DNA of 57,237 nt from an uncultured Alphaproteobacteria bacterium (GCA_944391425.1 CALXTO010000007.1:1-57237), one strand, 5' to 3'; numbered from the stretch's first letter, positions 6,305 through 17,000 are shown. A program made the numbers and translations. Notes: generated by a model not told the origin, from the letters alone.

Positions 6305-7711
6305 ATGAAACTCAGCCAATTGACCAATACGGACAGCAGCATCGAAATTTGCGGAATTTCGTCCGATTCAAGAGAAATTAAATCCGGATTTTTGTTTGGT
6401 TCCCTTAATGACGACAGTTATATTGCGGACGCAATCCGCAACGGCGCGGCAGCCGTTATTGCCAACGAACGCTTTTGCGGAGACACCGGAAACGCCGTAC
6501 TGATAAAGGCCGCCAATCCAAATTTGGAGTTTGCCAGAGCCGCCGCTCGTTTTTACGGCCGCGCCCCCAGACATATCTGCGCTGTTACGGGAACCAACGG
6601 CAAGACTTCCATCGCCGATTTTATCCGGCAAATACTCACCCTGGACGGGCTTAAGGCCGCCAGCATGGGAACTTTGGGGCTGATTAAGGGAAACGACGCG
6701 CCAATCCCCTCGCCCAACACCACCCCCAACAGCGTTGCCATTCACCGCGAGCTGAAAGAACTTGCCGACGAAGGTTATGATTATGTGGCCATGGAGGCTT
6801 CCAGCCACGGTTTGTGCCAGTACCGCATCGGCGCCGTCAGCGCCGAAGTTGCCGGTTTTACCAACCTGACCCGCGATCACCTTGACTATCATAAAAGCAT
6901 GGAAAATTATCTGGCAGCCAAAACTATTCTCTTTACCGATATTTTAAAGAAAGGAGGCAGTGCCGTTTTGAATGCTGATAGCGATGTGTTCGAGCATTTG
7001 CGCCATGCCTGCGAAAGTACCGGGAAAAAAGTCGTTTCCTATGGCAGAAACGGAAAAGAACTGAAACTTTCGGAAAGCACGCCTCTCACTCACGGACAAA
7101 AACTCCGGCTGGAATATTACGGAAAAGAAATCGAAATCGAAATCCCTCTGGCCGGAGAATTTCAAGCCATGAATGTCCTCTGTGCGCTTGGGATGTGCGC
7201 CGAACTTACCGGAAAGCCTTTTGACATTATTAAATATGCCGGCCGCATCAAAGGCGCCAAAGGAAGGTTGGAGCTGATCGGAACAACGGCTAACGGCGCA
7301 GCGGTTTACGTTGATTATGCTCACACTCCCGATGCTTTGGAAAATGTTATCCGGGCTTTGCGGCCGCATACGCAAAACAGACTGCATGTCCTGTTTGGCT
7401 GCGGCGGCGACCGCGATGCCGGAAAAAGGCCGATTATGGGCCGAATTGCCAACGATTTGGCCGATGCCGTCTATGTGACCGATGACAATCCGCGCACGGA
7501 AAACGCCGAGGAAATCCGCCGGCAGATTATGGTATCCTGCCCGCGCGGCATTAACATCGGCAACCGGGCTAAAGCCATTAAATATGCCATCGGGCAACTG
7601 CAAAAGGGAGACATTCTGATTGTCGCCGGTAAAGGTCATGAAACAGGCCAATATATCAACGGCAAAATTTTTCATTTCAGCGATCATGAAGAGGTTTTAA
7701 AAAACCTCTGA
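6305..7711 (+). CDS. murE: UDP-N-acetylmuramoyl-tripeptide synthetase (DAP-adding)
   Basis: MurE of 468 residues, the cytoplasmic ligase adding meso-diaminopimelate to UDP-MurNAc-L-Ala-D-Glu in peptidoglycan synthesis. Visible parts are the ATP loop (TGTNGKTS near residue 95), the central-domain EASSHGL and NLTRDHLDYH, and the C-terminal DDNPRTE motif. DNPR is the signature of DAP-adding rather than lysine-adding enzymes. Length is normal or slightly short. It stands alone, not in the usual division/cell-wall cluster. A short inverted repeat over the last codons (GAGGTTTT/AAACCTC) may serve as terminator. Confidence 0.95.
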   Translation: MKLSQLTNTDSSIEICGISSDSREIKSGFLFGSLNDDSYIADAIRNGAAAVIANERFCGDTGNAVLIKAANPNLEFARAAARFYGRAPRHICAVTGTNGKTSIADFIRQILTLDGLKAASMGTLGLIKGNDAPIPSPNTTPNSVAIHRELKELADEGYDYVAMEASSHGLCQYRIGAVSAEVAGFTNLTRDHLDYHKSMENYLAAKTILFTDILKKGGSAVLNADSDVFEHLRHACESTGKKVVSYGRNGKELKLSESTPLTHGQKLRLEYYGKEIEIEIPLAGEFQAMNVLCALGMCAELTGKPFDIIKYAGRIKGAKGRLELIGTTANGAAVYVDYAHTPDALENVIRALRPHTQNRLHVLFGCGGDRDAGKRPIMGRIANDLADAVYVTDDNPRTENAEEIRRQIMVSCPRGINIGNRAKAIKYAIGQLQKGDILIVAGKGHETGQYINGKIFHFSDHEEVLKNL

Positions 7712-7722
7712 TCTTTTGTCGC

Positions 7723-7802
7723 ATTCATCAGCCCCAAATTTTGGCACGTTTATTGCATATAAACATGTAACGTTAACGGTCAAAAATTTGAGGCTGATGA
7801 AT
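7723..7802. repeat. Near-perfect 20-bp inverted repeat around the flgI promoter
   Basis: The arm at 7723-7742 (ATTCATCAGCCCCAAATTTT) and the arm at 7783-7802 are reverse complements in 19 of 20 positions, 40 bp apart. The left arm ends on the first two bases of the sigma-54 -24 element. The right arm contains the flgI ribosome-binding site and ends on its start codon. Both arms would not be in the same mRNA, so binding sites for an activator or repressor fit better than an RNA hairpin. Confidence 0.85.
7741..7758 (+). promoter_or_regulatory. Sigma-54 (RpoN) promoter of the flgI operon
   Basis: TTGGCACG-TTTA-TTGCAT matches the RpoN consensus fully. The -24 GG (7743-7744) and -12 GC (7755-7756) are separated by the required 10 bp. 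The identical core (TGGCACG-N4-TTGCAT) precedes the hook gene. Use of RpoN for rod, ring and hook genes is established for Caulobacter and relatives. Confidence 0.88.
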
Positions 7803-8928
7803 GATGATAAATACGAAACCTTTGAAAACCGCCATTTTTATGCTTTTGAGCCTGGGCACCGTTTTGTTTGCCACAGAAGCTCTTGCCGTATCTCGCATAA
7901 AAGATATTGCCGACTTTGAAGGCGTCAGAGACAACCAATTAATCGGCTATGGCCTGGTTGTCGGCCTGAACGGCACCGGCGACAACATCAAGTCAGTTGA
8001 TTTTACCCGCGAAAGCCTGATTTCCATGCTTGATCAAATCGGTATCAATGCCCGCGGCGGACAAATCAAAGCCAAAAATATTGCGGCAGTCATGGTCACG
8101 GCCAACCTTCCGGCTTTTGCCCGCCAGGGAAGCCGCATTGACGTCATGGTCAGTGCTCTCGGCGACGCCAAAAATCTGCAGGGGGGAACCCTTCTGGCCA
8201 CTCCTTTGATCGGTGCTAACGGCGAAGTTTATGCCGTTGCCCAAGGACAGGTTGCCGTTGGCGGCGTGGCAGCACAGGGAGCGACGCAATCGGTTGTCCG
8301 CGGCGTTCCGACTTCCGGACGTATTGCCAGCGGGGCTATTGTCGAAAATGAAATTCCCTTTGAACTGGGGAGCATGAAAAGCATTACCCTGGCTCTGCGC
8401 AATCCGGACTTCACCACGGCCCGCCGAGTTTCCGATGCCATCAACGCCATGTTGGGAACAACGGCTGCCAAAGCTCTTGACCCGGCAACGGTCGTTTTGG
8501 ATGTTCCCGGAAAATATGACGGCAAAATCGTCGATCTGATGACCAAGGTCGAACAGCTGCAGGTACAGCCGGATCAGCTGGCACGCGTCGTTATTGACGA
8601 AAGTTCCGGTATTGTGGTTATCGGCAAGGAGGTTAAAATCAACCGTCTGGCAATTGCTCAAGGCAATCTGACCATCCGCATTACAGATGTGCCTTTTGTA
8701 TCCCAACCGCTGCCTTTCAGCAACGGCGAAACGATTACCGGCGTCACTTCCGTGGTTGATATCAATGAAGGCGTCGATGCCAAGCTGACGGTTTTGAATA
8801 CCGGCATTAATCTGCAAGAACTGGTTGACGGCTTAAATGCTCTGGGCGTAACTCCGCGCGACCTCATCAGCATTTTACAGGCAATCAAGGCCAGCGGTGC
8901 GCTGCAGGCAGAAATAGAGGTTATTTAA
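7801..8928 (+). CDS. flgI: Flagellar basal-body P-ring protein
   Basis: FlgI of 375 residues, exported to the periplasm to build the P-ring around the flagellar rod. It opens with a signal peptide ending in ATEALA. The family N-terminus VSRIKDIADFEGVRDNQLIG follows, then GYGLVVGLNGTGD and the C-terminal LQELVDGLNALGVTPRDLIS. Tandem start codons lie at 7801 and 7804; GAGG at 7790-7793 suits either. It is the first gene of the flgI-flgJ-flgN-flgK-flgL operon, one base before flgJ, and is driven by the sigma-54 promoter. Confidence 0.97.
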   Translation: MMINTKPLKTAIFMLLSLGTVLFATEALAVSRIKDIADFEGVRDNQLIGYGLVVGLNGTGDNIKSVDFTRESLISMLDQIGINARGGQIKAKNIAAVMVTANLPAFARQGSRIDVMVSALGDAKNLQGGTLLATPLIGANGEVYAVAQGQVAVGGVAAQGATQSVVRGVPTSGRIASGAIVENEIPFELGSMKSITLALRNPDFTTARRVSDAINAMLGTTAAKALDPATVVLDVPGKYDGKIVDLMTKVEQLQVQPDQLARVVIDESSGIVVIGKEVKINRLAIAQGNLTIRITDVPFVSQPLPFSNGETITGVTSVVDINEGVDAKLTVLNTGINLQELVDGLNALGVTPRDLISILQAIKASGALQAEIEVI

Positions 8929-8929
8929 A

Positions 8930-9274
8930 ATGATAAATACGACAACAGACATCTCGGCACTCTACGTCCATAATCTGAACGCAGCCTCCAAAACCTCCGG
9001 AGCCGTAAAGTCAAAGGACATGGCAAAGGCAGAGCAGGCAGCCGAAGATTTTGAAGCCTTCTTTATGACCAAGATGATGGAAAGCATGTTTGAAGGCGTT
9101 TCAACCGACGGGATTTTCGGCGGCGGACATGCCGAAAAAATATACCGTTCCATGCTGTTGACCGAATACGGCAAAGAAATGGCAAAGGTTGGCAGTATCG
9201 GAGTCAAACAAAATGTTTTGGACGCGATTATAAAAATGCAGGAAACGGAAACTAACGGATATACTCAAGGATAG
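8930..9274 (+). CDS. flgJ: Rod-binding protein FlgJ (no muramidase domain)
   Basis: A 114-aa protein matching only the N-terminal rod-binding domain of FlgJ: AAEDFEAFFMTKMMESMFEG, then GGHAEKIYRSMLLTEYGKEMA. The C-terminal peptidoglycan hydrolase of enteric FlgJ is absent, as is usual in alphaproteobacteria, where a separate transglycosylase is needed. Its position directly after flgI is the standard order. Confidence 0.92.
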   Translation: MINTTTDISALYVHNLNAASKTSGAVKSKDMAKAEQAAEDFEAFFMTKMMESMFEGVSTDGIFGGGHAEKIYRSMLLTEYGKEMAKVGSIGVKQNVLDAIIKMQETETNGYTQG

Positions 9275-9284
9275 GAGAAAGACG

Positions 9285-9737
9285 ATGGAAGAATTACAAT
9301 TGCAGGAAGTTAGCTCCAAACTGGAAGATTTAAAACAGGTTATCGGCAGTTTTTCTCAGCTTCTTAAAGCCGAAAACCAAGCGTTGAAAGAATTTAACGT
9401 CGAAGCCGTCAGTTCCCTTTATGAGCAAAAGACAAAAATCGTTGCGGCTTACCGTTCCATGAGCGCTTTTTTCATCAAATCTCCGCAAAGCTTGGATTTG
9501 CTTGATGATGAAAAGAAGAAAGAACTAAAGTCCGTTTCACAGGAACTGGACGCCCTGCTCAAGGAAAACGACCTTCTGCTCAAGACCAGAATGGAAACCA
9601 GCAAAAATGTGATGAACACCATCATCAACATTGCAAAAGTTACCAACAACCGTAATGCGACTTCTTATGGTTCCCAGGGACGTTATTCGCCGCTGGATAA
9701 CAATAAGAACGCGCTGGCTGTCAACAGAACTTTGTAA
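9285..9737 (+). CDS. flgN: FlgN-family export chaperone
   Basis: A 150-aa protein, mostly alpha-helical and heptad-rich from residue 1 to about 115, with a polar C-terminal tail. Size, helical character and position immediately before flgK and flgL match FlgN, the cytoplasmic chaperone of the hook-filament junction proteins. Sequence similarity within the family is low, so the call rests mainly on context. A GGAGAAAG ribosome-binding site precedes the start. Confidence 0.7.
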   Translation: MEELQLQEVSSKLEDLKQVIGSFSQLLKAENQALKEFNVEAVSSLYEQKTKIVAAYRSMSAFFIKSPQSLDLLDDEKKKELKSVSQELDALLKENDLLLKTRMETSKNVMNTIINIAKVTNNRNATSYGSQGRYSPLDNNKNALAVNRTL

Positions 9738-9748
9738 GGAGAACGGTT

Positions 9749-11938
9749 ATGGCATTAATTCCCGGATTATCCACCTCCTTAAGCGGCATGAAGACCGCTC
9801 AGGCACAGTTGGAAATTATCAGCCGCAATGTCGCCAATGTCGACACGCCCGGCTATACCCGCAAAACGGCTCAACAAAACAATATTGTTCAGGCAGGCTC
9901 CAGTATGGGCGTCAGCCTTGGAGAAGTTCAGCGTAGCGTTGACGAAGGGCTGCTTAAAAGCTATTTGTCATCCAACTCGCTGACCAGCAACTACTCCGCC
10001 CTCAATACCTATTTGAGCAAAACCGAGGTTCTGCTCGGCACGCCGCAGGGAGACGGCTCTATCTCGGCCAATGTGGCAGCTCTGCAGGCGGCTTTTGATA
10101 CTTTTGCTACGGACACGACTTCTTCTGCCGGACGCTACAACCTGATTAACCAGGCGGATACGGTTACCTCCAGATTGAATTATATTTCTCAGGAAATTCA
10201 GAAACTGCGCGGCGATGCCGACGTCAATATCGGTGAAGCCGTTGAAAACGTTAATACACTTCTTGACAAGCTTGACAACCTTAACGACCAGATTGTCAAA
10301 TACAGTGTTTTGGGTTACGACGGCACTGCCGATTTGCTCGATCAGCGCGATGATGCCCTTCGTGAATTGAGCGGCCTGATTGATATTTCTTATTTCAAGA
10401 GGGAAACGGGAGCCATTGTTATTCAAACCACTAATGGCATTACCCTGCTGGATAATGATGTCCATAAGCTTTCGCATAACTCGATTGCTCAGGCCAGCCC
10501 GACCGCAACTTATGCCAACGGCGGCATCGGCGGTATTTATGTTGACGGCAAAGACATTACTACTTCGATCAAAGACGGTGAACTGAAAGGACTGATTGAT
10601 ATTCGCGATACAACACTGCCTTCTTTGCAGAGCCAGTTGGACGAGTTGGCCGGAACGCTGATGGATGAAATCAACCAAATTCACAATATGGGGACAGCTT
10701 ATCCCAACACGCCGGATATTCTGACCGGAAACCGCACTTTTATCAAAGATGCCGCCAACCCGGATAATATGTATCCGCAAAGCATCCGGATTGAAAACGG
10801 CGACGTTCGTTTTACGATTTTTGATTCTCAAGGAAATCAGGTATCGACAACAACCCTGGGCGGGAACCTGGGCTTTACGGAAGGTTCGATTTCTGAAATG
10901 GCAAATACCATTCAGGATTGGATGCGCAGTGCCGACGGCCCCAATTTGCCCCAAGCCAGGGTTTATGTCAATGACAGCGGTAATTTGGTTATTGATACGG
11001 GTGACAGTAATTACGGTTTTTCCATCATGGATGAAGCCTCTTCCACGCCCGGTTCCGAGCAACAAAACGTTACCATCAAATTTGACTCGGGCAACAACAA
11101 CCTGTTTGACAAAGAATATGAAGGTTTTTCCAGCTTTTTCGGCTTAAACGACTTCTTTGTCGACTCTCAAAACGATTATATTTATGACTCAAAAGTTTTG
11201 AGCCCAACAGCCAATCTGGGCGTAACCAATCCGACGATTTGGAGCTTTTCCGATACTCTGAACGGTTTTGGTTACGGGACGATTACCATCAGCCCCAATG
11301 ACAGTTTGAGTGATATTGTTAATTCAATTAACACTAATCCGGCTTTGAATAATAATATCAGAGCTTCTCTTGTTCCCAACGGCAGCGGCTATATGCTGCG
11401 CATTGAAGATCTGGCAGGGAACCAGTTAGAAATTAACGAGATTCAGGGCGATAACCTTATCGGACGCCTGGGACTGGAACCGTCAAATGTCAACACGTCG
11501 CTGACCATTGCCGTCAGAGATGAACTGAAAGTTAACCCGGGGCTGGTCGCCGGCGGTTCACCGCAGTTCAATTCTTCAACCGGAAAATATGTTTTAAGCG
11601 AAGCTGCCAATAATATTGCCAACAAACTCGGCGAAGTTTTTTCACGGACAAACGACTTCAAACAATCGGGAACAATTGCTCAGACGACAACGACTTTGGC
11701 AAACTACGCTTCGACTTTTGTCGGAAATATCGCCACTCAGACCAGCAATGCCGAAAGCTCTTTGGCTTATCAGGAAGAACTGACCAACTCCATTTCTTTG
11801 AAAGAAGCTCAGGTCAGCGGCGTCGACATTGACGAAGAATTGGGGCAAATGATTATTTTTCAACAAACTTACGCAGCCTGCGCACAGGCTTTTACGGCAT
11901 GCAAAGAAATATTGGACATGCTGCTTAATGTTGTATAG
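9749..11938 (+). CDS. flgK: Flagellar hook-associated protein 1
   Basis: FlgK (HAP1), 729 residues, the first junction protein between hook and filament. The N-terminus LSTSLSGMKTAQAQLEIIS, followed by RNVANVDTPGYTRK, is the signature of the axial-protein family. The C-terminus (VSGVDIDEELGQMIIFQQTY) supplies the second half of the coiled coil. The middle, about residues 330-600, is a longer variable region than in enteric FlgK of about 550 residues. It is exported through the flagellar type III system, probably with FlgN as chaperone. Confidence 0.95.
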   Translation: MALIPGLSTSLSGMKTAQAQLEIISRNVANVDTPGYTRKTAQQNNIVQAGSSMGVSLGEVQRSVDEGLLKSYLSSNSLTSNYSALNTYLSKTEVLLGTPQGDGSISANVAALQAAFDTFATDTTSSAGRYNLINQADTVTSRLNYISQEIQKLRGDADVNIGEAVENVNTLLDKLDNLNDQIVKYSVLGYDGTADLLDQRDDALRELSGLIDISYFKRETGAIVIQTTNGITLLDNDVHKLSHNSIAQASPTATYANGGIGGIYVDGKDITTSIKDGELKGLIDIRDTTLPSLQSQLDELAGTLMDEINQIHNMGTAYPNTPDILTGNRTFIKDAANPDNMYPQSIRIENGDVRFTIFDSQGNQVSTTTLGGNLGFTEGSISEMANTIQDWMRSADGPNLPQARVYVNDSGNLVIDTGDSNYGFSIMDEASSTPGSEQQNVTIKFDSGNNNLFDKEYEGFSSFFGLNDFFVDSQNDYIYDSKVLSPTANLGVTNPTIWSFSDTLNGFGYGTITISPNDSLSDIVNSINTNPALNNNIRASLVPNGSGYMLRIEDLAGNQLEINEIQGDNLIGRLGLEPSNVNTSLTIAVRDELKVNPGLVAGGSPQFNSSTGKYVLSEAANNIANKLGEVFSRTNDFKQSGTIAQTTTTLANYASTFVGNIATQTSNAESSLAYQEELTNSISLKEAQVSGVDIDEELGQMIIFQQTYAACAQAFTACKEILDMLLNVV

Positions 11939-11952
11939 AGGAGGATTAAAAA

Positions 11953-13881
11953 ATGGTTAGAGTTCCGACATATGCAAGCTATATGAGCATGTTAAACCAA
12001 ACGCTTAACAACAAAGCGATGCTTGATTTGTACAGTTTTCAGGCTACGACGGGGCTGAAATCACCCACCTATTCCGGCTACGGAATGAGCGCGTACAGCA
12101 TTGTTAACATGGAAGCAACTTTGGGCGTTACCAGCAATTTTTTGGAAAACAATAAAATTCTCAGCATTGAACTTGAAACGATGAACACGTCGATGCAGGC
12201 AATCAATGATGCCGTCAGCGATTTCAAAAGCATGCTTAATTCCTTCAACGGTTCCGATCTGGCAAATATCACTCCCGACTATACCGGCGGCGAGATTACT
12301 TTCAGCAGCAATACGCCGGCTGACTATATCGGCCGCACGATTACCATCAATGGTACGCAATATACGTTTACGGCTGATGACAATACCGGAAACAACATCA
12401 GTCTGGACGGTTTGACCGAAGATGATACTTATGCCGAACAGGTTATGGCACGCCTGAAAGACAAAATTGATCCGACCGGCGCGCATCCGGACTTTGAATT
12501 TGACGGTGCAACTTTTTCTTTTCCGTTATATACAATTGACGGAAGCTCAAGTATTTTAAACGCACCGGGCGTAACGCACGGCGAACCGCACACGATGAGC
12601 AACGACCAATATGAAAACCTTAAAAACCTGCAAAGCACGGCTTTTTCAACCATGCAGATGTTGGCCGATGCCTTAAACGTTTCCGCAAGCGGAAAATATT
12701 TGTTTGGCGGTGGCAGCGCCGTTAATGCTCCGGTTAGCTTTCCTTTCAGTTCATTAGAAGAATTTCAAGCTTATTATGACGGTGTCAATATCAAATTTCC
12801 GGAAAACAGCGCGGCCAATTTGTCAAACCGCGAAGTAACGGCCGATAAAACCGGAAAACTGACAGTTGACAAAACCGGCGACAATACGTTTACGATTACG
12901 CCCGAAAATGCCGACGGGTTTTTAGAACCGGCAGTTACGGCCAATGCCTCAACAACCGGAACCCTGACTTTCAATTCAGATAAAAATACGATTACGGCCA
13001 CTCAGTACGGTGCTTTTAATACGCTTAAGGCGGGAGACTCCATCGTCATTAACGGCGGCGGAGATACCCATAACGGCTCATTAGTCGTCAAATCCGTTTC
13101 CGCCGATGGAAAAACAATCACCTTTGAAGATATTCCGGGGCACAACATTACTGCTGACGACCAAATTGTCGACGGCGGCGGACTGACCATCAGTACGTCT
13201 TTTCCGGTTGGGTCGGTTATTGAAATGGACGGTTTCGGCAGCAACTTTGCGCCGAGGGTGCAAGTTACCGAAGTGAATGCCGACGGTTCATTGGTTGTAA
13301 CGGCAGATCCCGGATATTTTAACGCCGACCATATTGAAATAGAGGCTTCCAGCAAATGGAGTATGTCAACCCACGCCTATTATAAGGGCGGCGATTTGTC
13401 TACGGAACAAAGAATCTCCGAAAACCAGTCGATTACCATGGATGTTACGGCCAATGATCCGGCTTTTGAAAAACTGTTCAGGGCATTGGGCATGATCGCT
13501 CAGGGAAATATTGTTGATACTCAGGATCCCAGTGCTGATTTTGACGGACTGATTGATGCCGATAAGGCTCAGGAGATTATCACGGAAGCAACGGCTTTGT
13601 TGCAAAGCGCTGTCAACAGCTCCGGAGATCCAAACACGGAAAGCAATGCCAATCTTTATGAAGTCAGTGCCAAACTGAATGCCAATTATGTAACACTCAA
13701 CAGCAATGACGAAAATCTGACACTGGTTAAAACCAATCTGGAAAACAGCATCAGTTCACTTAAAAATGTTGACCAAACGGAAGCTGTTGTCAAAGCACTG
13801 ATGGCAGCCAATAATCTCAGCGCATCTTATTCGGTATTGCAAAACGCAATGAATATTTCGCTGCTAAATTATTTGGATTAA
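11953..13881 (+). CDS. flgL: Flagellar hook-associated protein 3, enlarged
   Basis: A 642-aa flagellin-like protein placed where flgL is expected. N-terminal helices (about 1-110: MVRVPTYASYMSMLNQTLNN, LNSFNGSDL) and C-terminal helices (about 560-642, ending MNISLLNYLD) match the FlgL/flagellin D0-D1 core. The central region of some 400 residues is Thr/Asp/Gly-rich beta sequence. FlgL is usually 300-430 residues, so most of this protein is a variable insert that may be exposed at the hook-filament junction. A GGAGG-type site precedes the ATG. It is the last gene of the operon. Confidence 0.85.
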   Translation: MVRVPTYASYMSMLNQTLNNKAMLDLYSFQATTGLKSPTYSGYGMSAYSIVNMEATLGVTSNFLENNKILSIELETMNTSMQAINDAVSDFKSMLNSFNGSDLANITPDYTGGEITFSSNTPADYIGRTITINGTQYTFTADDNTGNNISLDGLTEDDTYAEQVMARLKDKIDPTGAHPDFEFDGATFSFPLYTIDGSSSILNAPGVTHGEPHTMSNDQYENLKNLQSTAFSTMQMLADALNVSASGKYLFGGGSAVNAPVSFPFSSLEEFQAYYDGVNIKFPENSAANLSNREVTADKTGKLTVDKTGDNTFTITPENADGFLEPAVTANASTTGTLTFNSDKNTITATQYGAFNTLKAGDSIVINGGGDTHNGSLVVKSVSADGKTITFEDIPGHNITADDQIVDGGGLTISTSFPVGSVIEMDGFGSNFAPRVQVTEVNADGSLVVTADPGYFNADHIEIEASSKWSMSTHAYYKGGDLSTEQRISENQSITMDVTANDPAFEKLFRALGMIAQGNIVDTQDPSADFDGLIDADKAQEIITEATALLQSAVNSSGDPNTESNANLYEVSAKLNANYVTLNSNDENLTLVKTNLENSISSLKNVDQTEAVVKALMAANNLSASYSVLQNAMNISLLNYLD

Positions 13882-13926
13882 CATCTAAAAGCTATCTCCG
13901 GCAAGACCGGGAACAGTCGTAAGCAA

Positions 13927-13958
13927 CAGAAAACCTCAGGCTTGCCTGGGGTTTTCTG
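13927..13958 (+). terminator. Terminator of the flgI-flgL operon
   Basis: CAGAAAACC-T-CAGGC pairs with GCCTG-G-GGTTTTCTG around TT, about 45 bp after the flgL stop. Its T-run is weak, but a second hairpin follows at 13968. Confidence 0.65.
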
Positions 13959-13967
13959 TTTGGCAGT

Positions 13968-14000
13968 AAAAAATCCCCGGAATAATTCCGGGGATTTTTT
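13968..14000. terminator. Bidirectional terminator between flgL and the RND pump gene
   Basis: AAAAAATCCCCGGAA and TTCCGGGGATTTTTT form a perfect stem around TAA, with an A-run on one side and a T-run on the other. It abuts the stop codon of the minus-strand pump gene. Confidence 0.85.
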
Positions 14001-17000
14001 TACTCGGCCTGCTCGCCGCTGACTTTTTCTCTCCATGTCTGGAACAAGACATACAACAGAGGAATAACCAAAAGTCCCAGAGCCGTTCCCAGCAGCATGC
14101 CGTAGAATACCGGCACGCCGATGGCAATACGGCTGGAGGCGCCGGCACCGGTGGCAACAATCATCGGCAAAACGCCAAGAATGAATGTAAATGCCGTCAT
14201 CAAAACAGCACGGAAACGTTCTTTGGTTCCGGTTAATGCCGATTTGACGATACTGGATCCCCGTTCGCGTTCCTCCTTGGAAAACTCGACAATCAAGATA
14301 GCGTTCTTACTGGCCAGACCAACCAGCAGAATCAGCCCGAGCTGAGCATAAATACTCAACGGCAAACCGGTGACAAACAAACCGGCAAGGGCACCGAGCA
14401 TAGCCACGGAAACAGATGTCAACACCGGCAGAGGCGTTGCCCAGCTTTCATACTGAGCCACCAGGAAAAGGTAGCCGAAGGTAATGGCCAGAGCAATCAA
14501 ATACCCGATTTGCCCGCCGCTGGCTTTTTCCTGATAGCTGATGCCCGACCAGTCGTAAGTAAAGCCGGCCGGAAGCTTAGTGGAAAGATTTTCCAGAGCA
14601 CTCATTGCCTGACCGGTACTGACACTTGGACTTTGTACCGCGGTTATGGAGGCACTGGGATATTGATTGTAACGGGTTACAACGCGCGGTGCCAAAACTT
14701 TACGCAAAGAAACTACGCTTCCCAACGGCACCATTTCTCCGTTTTTATTTTGGACATGGAGGTTTTTAATGCTCTCAATGTCTTTGCGGAACTGCCAATC
14801 AGCCTGTATCATTACCTTATTAACCTGAGTTCCGAAGTTAACATCGTTAACATAACTTGAGCCCAGATAATTTTGCAAAACGGAAAAGATGCTGCCGATA
14901 GATACGCCCATCGCTTCGGCTTTTTGGCGGTCGATGTCGATATAAATATTGGGCGTTTGCGCCGTATAGGTCGAATAAGCATAAGACACTTCCGGCGCCT
15001 GATTGACCTGCATCAGCATGTTTTGCAGAGCTGCCTCAATTTTTTGCGGATTGTCCGTATCAGTCGACAGCAGACGGTAATCCATACCGCCGCTCATGCC
15101 AAGTCCCATAATTGCCGGCGGCTCAAAAAGCTGAACTTCAGCCTGAGGTTTACTGGCGAGTTTGGCACGAATCCTATTTAAAATATTCGTTGAATACAAC
15201 TCATCGTCTTTTCGTTCGCTCCACGGATGCAGCGTAATGAAACCAAGCGCCATATTTTCTCCGGCGCCGCCGATCATGCTGGTGCCGACAACGATCATAA
15301 CGCTGTCAACGCCTTTTTCTTCTTTAATCAGCGGATAGATTTCATCAATAAACTTCTGCGTCCGTTCACGGGAAGCGCCTTCCGGCAACTGAACGTTCAG
15401 CATGATAACGCCTTGGTCTTCATTCGGAATAAAGGAAGTCTGGCTGATGTTCAGCAGTCCCCATACCCCGAGCACCAAAAGCCCCAGGAAAAGCGCAATA
15501 ACCGAAACTTTGCGTGCAACGATAGCTATGATTGCCAAATATGCATTTCTCGACTTGTTCAATGCCTGGTTAAACCAGAACAGCGGCCCGTGCTGAACTG
15601 CCTTCAACGGCCGCAACAGCGTCGCGCAGAGCGCCGGAGACAAAGTCAGCGCATTAATGGCAGAGAAAGCAACCGATGTAGAAATCGTAATCGCAAACTG
15701 TTGATAAATTTTACCGGTGATTCCGCCCATAAAGCCTACAGGAACGAAAATGGCCAAAAGCACCAAAGTTGTCGCGATAACGGCACTGGAAACTTGTTCC
15801 ATAGCCTTAATCGTTGCTTCTTTAGGCGTTAACTTTTCAGTTTCCATCAGGTAAAGCACACGCTCCACGACAACGATGGCATCGTCCACGACCAGGCCGA
15901 TGGCCAGAACCAACCCGAACAGAGTCAGCATGTTGATGCTGTAACCCAGGGCCAGCATAACAGCAAAGGTTGCAAAAATCGATACCGGAATCGTCAATGA
16001 CGGCACCAGGGTTGCCCGCCAGTCCTGCAAGAAAACGTAACAGACCAGAACCACCAGAGCAAAAGTCAAAATCAGAGTGAAAATAACCTCTTCAATTGAA
16101 GCTTTAATATAATCGGTTGAATCATAGCCGATCATATAATTCATGTCTTCAGGGAAGCTTTGCGCCAGACGGGCAATTTCCTTTTTCACGGCAGCCATGG
16201 CCTCCAACGCGTTGGCGCCGGCCAGCTGGTTGATGGCAATAGCGACGTTGGGCGCATTGTTGAATTTAGAAGTTGCGGTATAACTTTCTTCCCCGATTTC
16301 TACCCGGGCAATATCTTTCAGACGCAGCAAGCCGCCCTGTTCCGCCGTACGAACAATAATGTTTTTGAAATCTTCAACCTCATTAATACGTCCCTGTGTC
16401 TGCAACGTATAAACCATTTGCTGCTGTCCGTCACCGGGCATGGAACCGACGCTGCCCAACGAAGGCTGGTAGTTTTGGCTTTCAATCGCCTCAATGATTG
16501 TAGAAACGGGAAGGTTCAGCGCAGTAATCTTATCTGCATCAAGCCAGACTCTCATACTCAGACGGGAGGAATATACGTTTACCTCACCAACACCATAAAC
16601 ACGGGCAAGGTTATTTTTGATGTTGTTTTGCACATAGTCGGCCAATTCCAGCGTCGAATGCGTTCCATTGGGCGATCCGATCGTAATAAAGCCCAAAATA
16701 TTGGAAGAGCGGCTGCGGACAGTCAGCCCCTGACGGGTTACTTCCGTCGGGAGTTTGGACTGCGCCTGTTGAATACGGTTCTGCACTTTAACCTGAGCCA
16801 TATCTCTGTCGACTCCGACCTTAAAGGTTACCGTCAACTGGTATGACGAATTTTCAGAAGAAGAACTCATATAGAGCATGTCTTCAACGCCGTTAATTTC
16901 CTCTTCCAAGGGAATACCAATTGTTTTGGCCACAACTTCGGCGCTCGCTCCGGGATATTTGGCCGAGACGACGACTTCCGGCGGCGTAATTTCCGGATAC

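Noticed and set aside
15227..16846. Long plus-strand frames opposite the RND, MFP, glycogen and thrS genes
   Set aside because: They are shadows of conserved minus- or plus-strand genes, without ribosome-binding sites or recognisable domains.
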